Positions 9,318 through 18,699 of a DNA stretch of 44,970 nt are shown piece by piece (position 1 is the stretch's first letter; every line of letters starts with the position of its first letter). This stretch comes from Chloroflexota bacterium. Lineage in GTDB: Bacteria; Chloroflexota; UBA6077; FW602-bin22; CADDYW01. The notes under the pieces were generated by a model, which was given only the letters and a program-made list of their open reading frames with translations, was not told the origin of the DNA and searched no databases. The translations under genes and the position numbers were made by a program. Location: positions 1-44,970 of the forward strand of contig CADDYW010000028.1 of the NCBI GenBank assembly GCA_902810745.1, given 5' to 3'.

Positions 9318-10052
9318 CTATCGCTCCCCGGTCCCCGTCCATTCGGGCGTATCGTCGTACCTTCGTCCGAAGAAACCGCTGGGTGAGGTAACCAGACGGG
9401 CATTGTTTCTGGCGCACGCCGCAAAACCCTTCACTCGCGGACATCCCTCGGAGTGGGGTCGGCGGACGGTATCGGGCGTATGAAACTTCCCAACCGTCGC
9501 ATCATCATACCGCGCTTTGAAGAAGTAGAAACGGTCGTCATTCAGGTCGCGAATCTGGCCGGTGAACAGCCGATCGGTCGGGAGCGTCCCGGTGCTCGAA
9601 CGCAGGCCGCCGAAGGGCCAGTACCGGGCCGAGGCGACCTCGCCGCCCGAGGCGTTGCTTGCCGCGACGAGGCTGCCGAGGTGGTCGTGGTGCAGGTAGG
9701 TCAGCGTCGAGCCTGTCTTCATCGCAATCGGCTGGCCATTGAACGGATCATACGCCGTGTCGAGACCGGTGCTCGGGTCGACCTCGTACCAATCGCCGAC
9801 GTCGTGGGTGGTCGTCCCATTCGCCACGCGAATGAGGCGCGTCCCATCGCCATCGTAGGTGTTCTGCAGGCTGACCTGACCCGAGACGCTCGTGAGGCGA
9901 TTCTCGGCATCGTAGGCATAGGTGTTGCCCGCCGGGTCGGTCTGGCGACCTCCACTGGCGTCGTAGGTGAACGTGCCCAGCGTGCTGACGCTCGTCGGAG
10001 TGTGGGTTTGTGCTTGTCCACCACGTGAGTAGAAGAGGGCTGGCAATGTCAA
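9318..10052 (-). pseudogene. Rhs-repeat core fragment
   Basis: The translated 244 residues contain Rhs/YD-repeat text (TFTYDASGGRQTDPAGN, NTYAYDAENRLTSVS, TYLHHDHLGSLVAASN) and the conserved core-end segment (RARYWPFGG-like, FTGQIRD, FYFFKARYDDATVGKF). Intact Rhs proteins are well over 1000 residues with a signal peptide and a toxin tip. Here the N-terminal repeats are missing, and after GKFHTPDT the sequence becomes low-quality text with no recognisable toxin. It is best read as the leftover 3' end of an Rhs gene. The only start is a TTG with no ribosome site. Confidence 0.7.
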
Positions 10053-10420
10053 AGTACCCGCCTTTGAACGACTTTCCGTCGCTGTAAGCCATGCTTCTCA
10101 TCGTCACGGCGGATGGTCGAGTTCATTATACCTGGAAGCAGCGCCCTTGCTCGTGCGGTCGTGGAACCTCAGCCATGACGAAGTCGGCGTGGAGCAGCGC
10201 AGGAGTGACGTGAGTCTGAACGAACGCTTCGAGAGACTGTTTGGTCGGACGAGCAGGGAAGTGGTGCGTGCCCGGAGCCATCGCGTCAACCAAGGGGGCC
10301 TAGACGACCAGTTTAATGGATCCTTAACAGCACCGCGCTAAGATCCAATTCACCCATCAGGGGATTACTCGCCCAGACGCGTCGACCGCAGGTACCCGGG
10401 CGAGTTATACTGGCCATGCT
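10053..10420. other. Intergenic region between the Rhs remnant and the von Willebrand operon
   Basis: No gene is firmly supported. A 51-54 residue minus-strand frame ends at about 10124 (beginning MAPGTHHFPARPT) and has reasonable codon use, but lacks a ribosome site and resembles nothing I know. The right end holds the promoter of the next operon. Confidence 0.35.
10382..10411 (+). promoter_or_regulatory. Promoter of the von Willebrand operon, near-leaderless
   Basis: TCGACC at 10382-10387 and TATACT at 10406-10411 are separated by 18 bases. Transcription should start at about 10418, only a few bases before the ATG at 10421, and no Shine-Dalgarno sequence precedes that ATG, so the message is probably leaderless. 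Confidence 0.5.
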
Positions 10421-11302
10421 ATGGAAAGTAGCCTCTCGCTCGAACCTGCTTTGCTCCGGCGCCTGGAGACGCTGACGCTGGTCAGCCGACGCCGTCTCGC
10501 CCGCCAGGGACAGGGCGACCGGCGGAGCCGACTCCGCGGAACCTCGCTGCAGTACGTCGACTTTCGCGCGTACGCACCCGGCGACGACCTGCGCCAGATC
10601 GACTGGAACGCCTACGGCCGCTCCGGCGAGCTGTTCGTCCGGCTGTACGAGGACGAGCAGATCCTGCCGGTGCACCTGCTGATCGACGTCAGCCGCTCGA
10701 TGGACTACGGGAGTCCCAACAAGCTCCAGAAGGCGCTGCAGCTCGCCGGGGCACTCGCCTACGTCGCACTCTGCGGGTACGACCGCCTGCAGATCGGCTT
10801 CCTGGCGGACCGGCCGGTCAGCACAGCCGGCCCGTTCTGGGGGCAGCACCAGCGTGCCGCTGTATTTTCCGCCCTCGCGGCCGCGCCGAGGTCCCCGCGG
10901 ACCGACTTCGCCGCGAGCCTGGCCGGCTACGTCGACCACCTGAAGCTACCCGGCCTGCTGGTCTTCATCAGCGACCTGCTCAGCCCCACCGCCGAGGCTG
11001 GGCTGCGCCGGCTGGCGACGGCGATGCACGAGGCGATCGTCATTCACCTTTTGTCGCCGCAGGAGCTCGAGCCAGAGCCAGCCGAGGACGTTCAGCTGAT
11101 CGATCGCGAGACCGGTCAATCGGTCGAGGTGAATCTCGATCTAGGAACGATTGCCCGCTATCGTCAGCGACTGAGCGCCTGGATCGATCACCTGGCCCAG
11201 CTTTGCCGAGAGCGCAGTGCGCGGTACGTCTGTCTCAGCTCGGGCGATGATCTGGAGCGCTCGATGCTTCGAGCGCTGCGGGCGCAAGGGATCCTCTCGT
11301 GA
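10421..11302 (+). CDS. DUF58 / von Willebrand-like protein
   Basis: The 293-residue protein matches DUF58 proteins: the conserved YVDFRAYAPGDDLRQIDWNA block is followed by a von Willebrand fold with a metal-site motif D89-V-S-R-S93. DUF58 proteins are usually encoded beside a MoxR AAA+ ATPase and BatA-type membrane proteins and are thought to act as chaperone-like partners for metal insertion or envelope stress. Here the downstream BatA-type gene is present (4-base GTGA overlap), but no MoxR gene precedes it. The ATG start fits the near-leaderless promoter upstream. Confidence 0.85.
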   Translation: MESSLSLEPALLRRLETLTLVSRRRLARQGQGDRRSRLRGTSLQYVDFRAYAPGDDLRQIDWNAYGRSGELFVRLYEDEQILPVHLLIDVSRSMDYGSPNKLQKALQLAGALAYVALCGYDRLQIGFLADRPVSTAGPFWGQHQRAAVFSALAAAPRSPRTDFAASLAGYVDHLKLPGLLVFISDLLSPTAEAGLRRLATAMHEAIVIHLLSPQELEPEPAEDVQLIDRETGQSVEVNLDLGTIARYRQRLSAWIDHLAQLCRERSARYVCLSSGDDLERSMLRALRAQGILS

Positions 11303-13167
11303 CGTTCTTCGCTCCACTCGCCGCCCTGTTTGGGCTATCGCTGCCCATCGTCGTGCTGTTCTATCTCCTCAAGGTGCGGCGAACCGAGCGCGAGGTGTCG
11401 AGCATCCTGCTCTGGGAGACGTTCCGGCGAGACCTGGCCGCGCACGAGCCCTGGCAGCGATTACGCTGGAGTATTCTGCTCGTCCTCCAGCTCATCTTCC
11501 TGGCCATCCTGACCATCGCCCTCACGCGGCCGGCAACGGTTGCCCCGGCCCCGGCCAGCCGATTCGTAGCGATCATCGTGGATACCTCGGCGAGCATGCG
11601 AGCGCGGGACGTGGCGCCGAGCCGCTTCGACCAGGCGCTTGCCGCCGCGCAGAATCTCGTCGACAGTCTGCCCGATGGCACCAGCGCCGCCCTGGTCGAG
11701 GCCGGCGCGGTCGCCAAGGTCGTGGTGCCCGAGACAACCGACCACGCCGCCCTCAATCGCGGCCTCGATAGCCTCGAGGCGACCGATGCCGCGGGGGATT
11801 CGATCGACGCGGCACTTCGTCTCGCCGGAGCGCTCGCACACGGCCGGCCGGACGCGACGATCCACCTGTTTTCTGATGGCGCCTATCCGCACCCCGCCGA
11901 GTGGGACGATCTGACGAACGTGAACCTGCGCTTCCACCAGGTCGGGTTCGCCACGGGGAACCAGGCGGTCACGGCGATGTCGGTACGCCCCGGTCTTGGC
12001 GACGCGACACTCCAATCGGCCGACACTCGCCAGCTCTTCGCGCGTGTCCAGAACTTCGCGTCCCAATCAGCGCATCTGACCGTCACGCTCAGCGCGGACG
12101 GACGGCCAGTCGAGACACGTTCGATCGATCTTCCGGCCAACGGCTCCCAGCAGTTGTTCTTCACCAGTGTGCCCCCAGAGGCCCGAGTGATCCAGCTCCA
12201 GATCGACCCTGGAGATGCGCTCAGCGCCGATAACCGGGCGATCCTCGTGCGCAGTACCCAGCCGACGACGCCGGTTCTGCTGGTGACGCGGGGAAATCTC
12301 TTTCTGCAAAAGGCGCTGCAGGCAGTGCCCGGCCTCTCCCTCTATCAGGTCACACCACGCAGCTACCCGACGGTCGACACGACGCCTTACGGCGTTCTGG
12401 TCTTCGACGGCTTTATTCCCGACCAGCCCCCGACGAAGAACGCGCTGATCATCGACCCATCCGATGCGCCGTGGCTGCCGCTCGAAGGCGTCGTGCGCAC
12501 GCCCCAGATCACTCTCTGGCGGAACGATGATCCGACGCTTGCCTACGTCGATCTACGGACGATCCGCATCGCGCGGGCCAGCAACGTGAAGCTACCAGAT
12601 TGGGCACACCCGCTGATCGAGGCGAATGGTCTGCCACTTGGGTTCATCGGCGATAACGATGGTCATCGTATCGTCGGCCTGACGTTCGATCTACGCCAGT
12701 CGAATCTTCCCCTGTCAGCGGCGTTTCCCATTTTGATCAGCAATGTGATGCGCTATCTGATCCCACCAACCGTGGCCCAGTCGACCTCGCTTGCGCCATT
12801 CGCCCCGGCTATCATCCAGCCACGGCCAGGGGTCGATCGCGTCGTGATCGAGGGGCCGGGGAATCAGCGCTGGACGCTCGTGCCGTCGGGCCAGGCCATC
12901 CGCTTTGGTCAAACCCAGCGAGTCGGCCTGTATCAGGCGACAGAGTTCGTCGGCCCCCAGTCCGTCGCAGTCGAACCATTCGCCGTGAATCTCTTCGATC
13001 CAGCCGAGTCGGATCTGCGACCGCGCGCGCAGCTGACAGACCGCGACTCGGCAGTCAACGTGCCGTCAAACCAGAAAGTTCCGGTGGTGCACGAGTACGC
13101 TCCCTGGCTGCTGCTGCTCGCGATCCCACTGATGCTCGGAGAGTGGTGGTGGTTCCATCGACGGTAA
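11299..13167 (+). CDS. BatA-like membrane protein with von Willebrand domain
   Basis: The 622-residue protein starts with the BatA/aerotolerance N-terminal membrane segment (about 1-25) and a second membrane helix near 55-80, followed by a von Willebrand domain with metal-site motif D95-T-S-A-S99. The middle is a beta-rich CARDB/DUF-like extracytoplasmic region (about 220-320), and a last membrane helix (LLLLAIPLMLGEW) ends the protein near 605-618. GTG 11299 overlaps the DUF58 stop by four bases, so translation is coupled. It probably presents its von Willebrand domain at the membrane as part of the same complex as its neighbours. Confidence 0.82.
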   Translation: MTFFAPLAALFGLSLPIVVLFYLLKVRRTEREVSSILLWETFRRDLAAHEPWQRLRWSILLVLQLIFLAILTIALTRPATVAPAPASRFVAIIVDTSASMRARDVAPSRFDQALAAAQNLVDSLPDGTSAALVEAGAVAKVVVPETTDHAALNRGLDSLEATDAAGDSIDAALRLAGALAHGRPDATIHLFSDGAYPHPAEWDDLTNVNLRFHQVGFATGNQAVTAMSVRPGLGDATLQSADTRQLFARVQNFASQSAHLTVTLSADGRPVETRSIDLPANGSQQLFFTSVPPEARVIQLQIDPGDALSADNRAILVRSTQPTTPVLLVTRGNLFLQKALQAVPGLSLYQVTPRSYPTVDTTPYGVLVFDGFIPDQPPTKNALIIDPSDAPWLPLEGVVRTPQITLWRNDDPTLAYVDLRTIRIARASNVKLPDWAHPLIEANGLPLGFIGDNDGHRIVGLTFDLRQSNLPLSAAFPILISNVMRYLIPPTVAQSTSLAPFAPAIIQPRPGVDRVVIEGPGNQRWTLVPSGQAIRFGQTQRVGLYQATEFVGPQSVAVEPFAVNLFDPAESDLRPRAQLTDRDSAVNVPSNQKVPVVHEYAPWLLLLAIPLMLGEWWWFHRR

Positions 13168-13169
13168 GC

Positions 13170-13198
13170 GACGAGTGATGAGTGACGAGTGATGAGAG
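13170..13198 (+). repeat. Short tandem repeat between two von Willebrand genes
   Basis: Two adjacent 14-base units, GACGAGTGATGAGT and GACGAGTGATGAGA, follow the stop of the preceding gene. Their function is unknown. Confidence 0.5.
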
Positions 13199-13267
13199 GG
13201 AGATGCTCTGACGTCCGCACGCACGCGCGTGCGCCTGGCATCGTAGTGACGGGAACGCGGTACGACG

Positions 13268-16099
13268 ATGGGATTTGAGTTCACCCGGCCGATTGCCCTG
13301 CTTCTGCTCGTTCTGCTGCCGGCATTCATCGTGATCGACCGCGGCAGCCGGCGTGCTCACGCGTCGTTTCGGCGCTACGCCCTGCTGCTCATCCGCCTGG
13401 TCGGCTTTACCGCTCTGGTTCTCGCACTGGCAGCGCCGGTCATCTGGACCGGGACCGATACCCTCTCCACGGTCTTTCTTATCGATCGGTCGGCCAGTGT
13501 GCCACTCTCCGCGCAGCAGGAGGCGATCGACTGGATCGAAAAGGCGGTGCAGGCGAAGCACCCCGGTGACCGCGCGGCGGTGATCTCGTTCGCGGGCGAC
13601 GCGGCGGTCGAGCAGGGACTGACCACTGCGGTTTCCCCGGTCAACCCAACGGCGCACCTGGATCGGAATCATACGGACATCGCCAGCGCCCTGCGTCTCG
13701 CCGAGGGCGTTCTTCCCCAGGGCGGCTCACGACGGATTGTTTTGCTGAGCGATGGAAACCAGAACCGGGGGGATGCACTGGCCGAGGCACCCTTGCTGCG
13801 TGCCGAGGGGATCCAGGTCGACGCGGTCTCGCTCTCCGGGGCTTCGGGCCCCGAGGTCGCGGTCAGGCGCGTCAACGTACCCTCGGCGATTCGCAAAGGC
13901 GAACGCTTCACCATCAATCTGACGATCAGCTCGACCGTCGAAACGTCGGCGCGGGTGCGACTGCTGATCGATCAGCGCCTCGACTCCACCCAGACGTTCG
14001 ATCTCCACACCGGAGAGAATAGCCTGGTGATCGGCCACGATCCGCTCGAGCCCGGTGAGCATACCCTCGAAGCCGTCGTCGAGCCAGCGCGCGACACCTT
14101 GCCGGACAACAACGTCGGCTACGCGACCCTGCAGGTCTCGGGTCCACCGCGCATCCTTCTCGTCGAAGGCGATCCTGGCGACGCGCGCTATCTCTCGCGT
14201 GCGCTCGACGCTTCTGGTCTCTCCGTCGACGTCGAGGCGCCGTCGATTCTCGGCGGAGACGTGTCCAGTCTGCGCCAGTTCGATGCCATCGGACTGATCA
14301 ACCTTCCGGCAACACGGATCGGTCCCGATGGCCTGGTGGCGTTGCGCTCCTACGTCCAGGATTTTGGTGGCGGTCTGGTCGTCATCGGCGGCGATCGCAG
14401 CTTTGGCGTCGGAGCATACCGCCAGACGCCGTTGGAGGACGTGCTTCCGGTCTCGATGAACGTGCGCGGCCGCCAGGCCCACGCCAGCGTCGCCCTGATC
14501 CTCGTGATCGATACGTCAGGCAGCATGAGTGAGGGCCCGCCGGGGGCGACCAAGATCGAGCTCGCTCGAGAAGCAGCGCTCGGGGCGACGAAAGAGCTCA
14601 GCGACCAGGATCAGATCGGCATCGTCGCTTTCGATGAGCAGCCACATTGGATTCTCCCGACCCAGTCGCTGACCGATCGAGCCGCTCTCGAGACCGCGAT
14701 CTCCCGCCTCCAGGCCGGGGGTGGCACCGAGATCTACCCGGCCCTCCAGACCGCCTACAACGATATCGTGAATCAGCCGGCGAAGGTGAAGCACATCCTG
14801 CTGATGACGGACGGTTTGTCGCCGATGGGTGATTACGCTGGCCTGACCGCGCAGATGCGCGCACACGGGATCACGTTGTCGACGATCGGAATCGGCACCG
14901 ACGCCGACCTGAATCTCCTCCAGAATCTTGCCGACTGGGGGCGTGGACGCTTCTACGACGCAAGCAATCCGCTCGACGTCCCACGTTTCGTCCTGAAGGA
15001 GACCACCGAGATCGCCCGAGCGGCAGTGACCGAGGAGACGTTCACTCCCGCGCCGGTTGATCAGACGCCGATTCTCAACGGTATCAGCCAGACCCCTCCC
15101 CTGTACGGCTACGTCGCGACGACTCCAAAGGCGTCAGCGGTGGTTGGGCTGGAGTCCCCGGAGCACGATCCAATCCTGGCCCAGTGGCAGTTCGGGCTGG
15201 GGCGCACGGTCGCGTTCACCTCCGACGTGACGGCTCGCTGGTCATCGGCCTGGGTGTCGTGGAGCGGCTTCACCCAGTTCTGGGGGCAGGTTTTCAAATG
15301 GGCCGTGCCGGCTCCCCAGGGGCAGAGCCTCCAGATCCAGACGACAATGACCGCCGGCCAGGCGAGCATCGCCGTCGACGCGATCGACAGTGAAGGCCAT
15401 TACATCAACGATGCGACAACGACGGCGACGATCGCTAGTCCGAAAGGCGACGTTCGGACGATTCCCCTCGATCAGGTGGCGCCAGGACGCTACGCCGCGC
15501 AGGTACCGGCTGACGATCAGGGAGCCTACCTCGTCCAGGTCAGTCAGACCGTGCCGGGACAGACGTCACCAGTGACGCAAACTTCCGGCTTCACCGTCCC
15601 CTATTCGCCGGAGTTCGGTGGTCAGCCAACCGACATCGGACTCCTGCGTGAGCTGACCGCGGCCACTGGTGGCACGGTACTAACGTCGCCGGCCGACAGT
15701 TTTTCCCACGATCTGCGTCCCGCCGACTCGGCCCAGCCGATCTGGCCTGATCTGATCGCCGCGCTCATCCCTCTCTTCCTGATCGACGTGGCGATTCGGC
15801 GTCTGCGGCTCTCGCTCGCCGATCTGTCGCCCGTCATTGCGCGCATTCAGCTCCACTGGCTTGGCCGATCGGGGCCGGCCGCCCACCTTGCAGCGCGCCT
15901 GGCTGCCGCGCGGCGCGTTTCGCGATCGACGGTGAGGCCAGCCCCGCGTCCATCGACCCTCGTGGTTCGGCACCCGCCACCCCCGGTGCAGCGGCCCGGT
16001 CCCGCGTCGGGGATGACGCCGTCGGAGACAGCACCTGCAAATCGGTTACTCGCGGCGAAACGCCGTGCCGCGCCCGCCCCCCACGCCGCCCGCCGTTAG
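13268..16099 (+). CDS. Large membrane protein with two von Willebrand modules and a glutamine-amidotransferase-like domain
   Basis: The 943-residue protein has two N-terminal membrane helices (about 8-22 and 36-58), a first von Willebrand module with D73-R-S-A-S77, an Ig-like region, a class I glutamine-amidotransferase-like fold (about 295-400, starting RILLVEGDPGDARYL), a second von Willebrand module with a full metal site D415-T-S-G-S419, and a membrane helix near 835-855. The last 90 residues are Pro/Arg/Ala-rich and cytoplasmic. Such proteins follow BatA genes in several phyla. It is 100 bases behind the previous gene; the gap contains two copies of GACGAGTGATGAG. Confidence 0.8.
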   Translation: MGFEFTRPIALLLLVLLPAFIVIDRGSRRAHASFRRYALLLIRLVGFTALVLALAAPVIWTGTDTLSTVFLIDRSASVPLSAQQEAIDWIEKAVQAKHPGDRAAVISFAGDAAVEQGLTTAVSPVNPTAHLDRNHTDIASALRLAEGVLPQGGSRRIVLLSDGNQNRGDALAEAPLLRAEGIQVDAVSLSGASGPEVAVRRVNVPSAIRKGERFTINLTISSTVETSARVRLLIDQRLDSTQTFDLHTGENSLVIGHDPLEPGEHTLEAVVEPARDTLPDNNVGYATLQVSGPPRILLVEGDPGDARYLSRALDASGLSVDVEAPSILGGDVSSLRQFDAIGLINLPATRIGPDGLVALRSYVQDFGGGLVVIGGDRSFGVGAYRQTPLEDVLPVSMNVRGRQAHASVALILVIDTSGSMSEGPPGATKIELAREAALGATKELSDQDQIGIVAFDEQPHWILPTQSLTDRAALETAISRLQAGGGTEIYPALQTAYNDIVNQPAKVKHILLMTDGLSPMGDYAGLTAQMRAHGITLSTIGIGTDADLNLLQNLADWGRGRFYDASNPLDVPRFVLKETTEIARAAVTEETFTPAPVDQTPILNGISQTPPLYGYVATTPKASAVVGLESPEHDPILAQWQFGLGRTVAFTSDVTARWSSAWVSWSGFTQFWGQVFKWAVPAPQGQSLQIQTTMTAGQASIAVDAIDSEGHYINDATTTATIASPKGDVRTIPLDQVAPGRYAAQVPADDQGAYLVQVSQTVPGQTSPVTQTSGFTVPYSPEFGGQPTDIGLLRELTAATGGTVLTSPADSFSHDLRPADSAQPIWPDLIAALIPLFLIDVAIRRLRLSLADLSPVIARIQLHWLGRSGPAAHLAARLAAARRVSRSTVRPAPRPSTLVVRHPPPPVQRPGPASGMTPSETAPANRLLAAKRRAAPAPHAARR

Positions 16100-16311
16100 T
16101 GCGCGCTGCTTGCTCAGGCCCAGGGAGGGCGACGACCACCGACGTTCGGGCCTCGGCTGGGCACGGCAGTCGGCGTGTGCGCGATCGGGCAGCAGCCTAT
16201 CTCTGGCCGTGGGTCAAGCGTCGGATGTGGGAGGTTCTGGCTGGCCAGGGTAGATGACCCGTGACCTGGCGACGCGGGCGAAGGGGGCAGGGCGGGGAGA
16301 GATGACGCGGC

Positions 16312-16760
16312 TAGGCCGAGAACGTGCCGGGCGACAGTTCCGCCAAGCAGGGGCGCGCCAGCGACAGGCGAGCGACGACGGCACCGTGGCACGGCCTCGA
16401 CCCGCGTGAGCCCAACCGGACCGGCTCCGGCCAGCGCCAGGAGCTCCCGGAGCCTGCGCTCGAACTCTTCACCACGCGTGCAATCGGCAAAGCCACGAAA
16501 GCCTGCATGTCGCCAGACCACCGTGAGCGATTCGGTCCCACGGCCGCGACGCAGCGCTCCAAGCCGCGTCAGAGGAGCGTGACGGATGCCTTCACGTGGC
16601 AATGCGACCTCGAGCCCGGCCCGAGTAAACTGGGATTCCGACCAGAGCGAGGAATGGTCTGGATCTTGGCGGGTGTCGTCGCGTGGAGCTGGTGCGGCGA
16701 GGGTACGAGATCGGCCCGGCGACGGGTCGGGTGGCCAGTGGCAGAGATGCGCCGCGTCAG
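16312..16760 (-). pseudogene. Frameshifted DUF488 gene remnant
   Basis: Two minus-strand frames together spell a DUF488 protein. The first (about 16754-16640) reads RISATGHPTR and then KIQTIPRSGRNPS, matching the family's N-terminal GHS-TR and VRTIPRSRRNPQF motifs. Near 16632 the reading must shift by one base to continue SQFTRAGLEVALPREGIRH, LGALRR, VWRHAGFRGFAD and EEFERRLRELLALAG. The C-terminal signature, normally CAEAVPWRCHRSL, has decayed to RVEAVPRCRRRS, and no start codon with a ribosome site exists. The frameshift plus the lost signature make this a pseudogene. It lies directly behind the SufR-like gene. Confidence 0.72.
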
Positions 16761-16773
16761 GTTCTCCGATCAG

Positions 16774-17415
16774 TTATCCCCGACCGCTCGATTCGAGTTC
16801 GATCTCGAAGCGGCAGCGAACGTCCGGATCGCGGCGGCAGTGCTCGTGAACGGTACCCTCGCCAACGAGCTGCTCGACGAATGCCGTGGTAAGTGCGCAA
16901 AGCTGGGGATGCTCCGGGATCACTGCGACCAGGGGACAGCTGTAGCCGTTGACCACGAAGTGACCATCGGTCTCTTCGACCTCGGCCACGCCCCCGATCT
17001 GATTGATAATCTCGGCGATGGCTTCAATCCGCGCCCGTCCCTGGAGGCTGGAGACCTTCCCGCGGTGCTCCCGGGCGAGACGCTCTCCGACGGTCCGCGC
17101 GATGCTGCCCACCTCCGCCGGACCGTGGCGCCCTTCGACCTCGGTCAGAACTGCATCCAGAACTGTCGCGTAGGGCTTGCTGAGAAGCTGATCGGCAGCG
17201 GGTGCCACCGCGTAGACGACGGAGGGTTTGCGCACGCCCGTACGTCGGCCGCGAGGCTCGATCAGACGGTCACGCTCGAGCGCAAGGACGTGGGTTCGTA
17301 CCGCGTTATCGCTGACGTTGAGCATCAGGGCAAGATCGTGGACGGTACAGGGTGACCGTCGAAGGATCCTGAGAATCTGTTGCTTGGTCGAGCCCAATAA
17401 GCTCAAGGTCGGCAC
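16774..17415 (-). CDS. SufR-like winged-helix regulator with four C-terminal cysteines
   Basis: The 213-residue protein has an N-terminal winged helix (about 10-58, TVHDLALMLNVSDNAVRTHV) of the ArsR/DeoR style and a C-terminal half with C160-x12-C173-x19-C193-x7-C201. SufR repressors of the iron-sulfur assembly operon bind a cluster with four C-terminal cysteines, the first pair also spaced by 12, so this protein probably senses iron-sulfur status or redox state; no suf genes are in view, so the target is unknown. The start is GTG 17415 with only a weak ribosome site. The same strand carries proC 160 bases upstream. Confidence 0.75.
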   Translation of the reverse strand: MPTLSLLGSTKQQILRILRRSPCTVHDLALMLNVSDNAVRTHVLALERDRLIEPRGRRTGVRKPSVVYAVAPAADQLLSKPYATVLDAVLTEVEGRHGPAEVGSIARTVGERLAREHRGKVSSLQGRARIEAIAEIINQIGGVAEVEETDGHFVVNGYSCPLVAVIPEHPQLCALTTAFVEQLVGEGTVHEHCRRDPDVRCRFEIELESSGRG

Positions 17416-17578
17416 CTCGCGGCTCGTCTTGTTCCCACTTCATTCTAGCAGGTCTCGACGTATAGATACATAAAGCAACGGAATATATGTGTTAATTACC
17501 CTACCGCGCGGAGGGCATCAGCCCTGAAGTCTCGAGCGTTGCCGTGGCGCCGTTCGATCCCCACCTGCACACCTTGCC
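17416..17578 (-). promoter_or_regulatory. AT-rich promoter region of the SufR-like gene
   Basis: This is the most AT-rich short stretch of the neighbourhood. On the minus strand TTAACA (about 17489-17494) stands 17 bases before TATGTA, and nearer the gene TGCTAGAAT (about 17443-17451) looks like an extended -10. Either could start the regulator transcript. The region also ends the proC transcript. Confidence 0.4.
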
Positions 17579-18400
17579 CTAAAGTTTCCCCAGCGCCTTG
17601 CTTCGCTCGTAGGCCGCGGCGATCGCACGGTCGACGACGGCCCGCAGGCGCCCTTCCTCCAGCACGTAGAGACCCTCGGCCGTCGTGCCGGCTGGCGAGG
17701 TCACCGCGTTCCTGAGCTCCGCCAGGTGCCTGCCGGTCTCACGAGCCATCAACACCGAGCCAAACGCCGTCTGGAGGACCAGCTCCTCGGCCATCCCCCG
17801 AGAGAGACCAATGTGAACCGCGGCGTCGATCATCGCTTCGAGGAACAGGAAGATAAACCCCGGACCCGATCCGTTCACCGCCGTCGCCATGTCCAGATAC
17901 GCTTCATCCTGCACGTAAAGCTCGCGCCCAAAGGATCTCAGAATGCTCTGCGCAATCTCGCGCTCCATCGCGCCCACGGCATCAGTTGCCGTCCAGACTG
18001 ACATCCCCGCGCCGACCTGCGCCGGAGTGTTTGGCATGACCCGAACGACGCGGTCGTGCTCCAGCCCCTCGGCGATCGTCCGGATCTTCACGCCCGCCGC
18101 GATCGAGAGGACGAGCTGCGGAGCCGCGAGTCGGCCACGCAGCCCGGTCAGCACCTCACCCATCTGCTGCGGCTTTACCGCGAGGATCACGACCGTCGCA
18201 TCCCGCGCCGCCTCAGTGTTATCCGACGTGGTATTCACACCGTACTGACCTTCCAGCCAGGTGCGGCGCTCGACGAGCGGATCGCTCGCGATGATCTGGG
18301 CTCGCCCAACGATCTCCTTGCCGAGCAGCCCTCGGATCATCGCCTCGGCCATGGCTCCGCCGCCGATGAAAGCAACTCGTTCAATCACCACTCCACTCAT
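17579..18400 (-). CDS. proC: Pyrroline-5-carboxylate reductase
   Basis: The 273-residue protein is a complete P5C reductase, which makes L-proline from pyrroline-5-carboxylate with NAD(P)H. The N-terminal Rossmann motif (VAFIGGGAMAEAMIRG), the VVILAVKPQQM segment and RVMPNTPAQVGAG are in order, and the C-terminal dimer helix region carries the family segment AVNGSGPGFIF and LRNAVTSPAGTTAEGL. The ATG at 18400 has GGGAGGG six bases before it. It is transcribed away from the V4R gene and ends 163 bases before the SufR-like gene. Nothing unusual. Confidence 0.93.
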   Translation of the reverse strand: MSGVVIERVAFIGGGAMAEAMIRGLLGKEIVGRAQIIASDPLVERRTWLEGQYGVNTTSDNTEAARDATVVILAVKPQQMGEVLTGLRGRLAAPQLVLSIAAGVKIRTIAEGLEHDRVVRVMPNTPAQVGAGMSVWTATDAVGAMEREIAQSILRSFGRELYVQDEAYLDMATAVNGSGPGFIFLFLEAMIDAAVHIGLSRGMAEELVLQTAFGSVLMARETGRHLAELRNAVTSPAGTTAEGLYVLEEGRLRAVVDRAIAAAYERSKALGKL

Positions 18401-18699
18401 CCAAAGCCCTCCCGGTCGTGCTCCGATATGATACCAGGCACGCCATTGTGACGCGGAAGGGACGTGAGCAGGCTGCCGTAGCGCGTCGGCCGACCGTCGA
18501 CACTCGTGACCGCGACGGAACCTACCAAGACACTAGCAGGCGCGACACGGGATCTCTGCGAATGGCGACGGCGTACGGCGCGTTCCGCCTGCTGCCCAGA
18601 AGGTGGCAGATCCTCACTCCCACGAGAACAGGGTTCGGCCTCCCCCCAGGCATGGCTCTTGCCACTGGCGCTCGAAAGTCTGTCCGAAGGGGGTCGTCG
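18401..18699. other. Divergent intergenic region between proC and the V4R gene
   Basis: The plus-strand frame of the V4R gene is open through here, but the text is not like the family and a better start with a ribosome site lies at 18700. On the minus strand a TATCAT near 18430 could serve as proC -10. I checked for a T-box because GGTAGGTTCCGTCGCGG appears on the minus strand, but it lacks the acceptor bulge. Confidence 0.4.

Noticed and set aside
10124..10300. 51-54 residue minus-strand frame
   Set aside because: Plausible codon use but no ribosome site and no family; kept only as a note in the intergenic entry.
16324..17355. 343-codon plus-strand frame
   Set aside because: Opposite the SufR-like gene and the DUF488 remnant, both of which have family motifs; no ribosome site.
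18401..18699. Possible T-box before proC
   Set aside because: GGTAGGTTCC is present but the acceptor bulge and stem I are missing.
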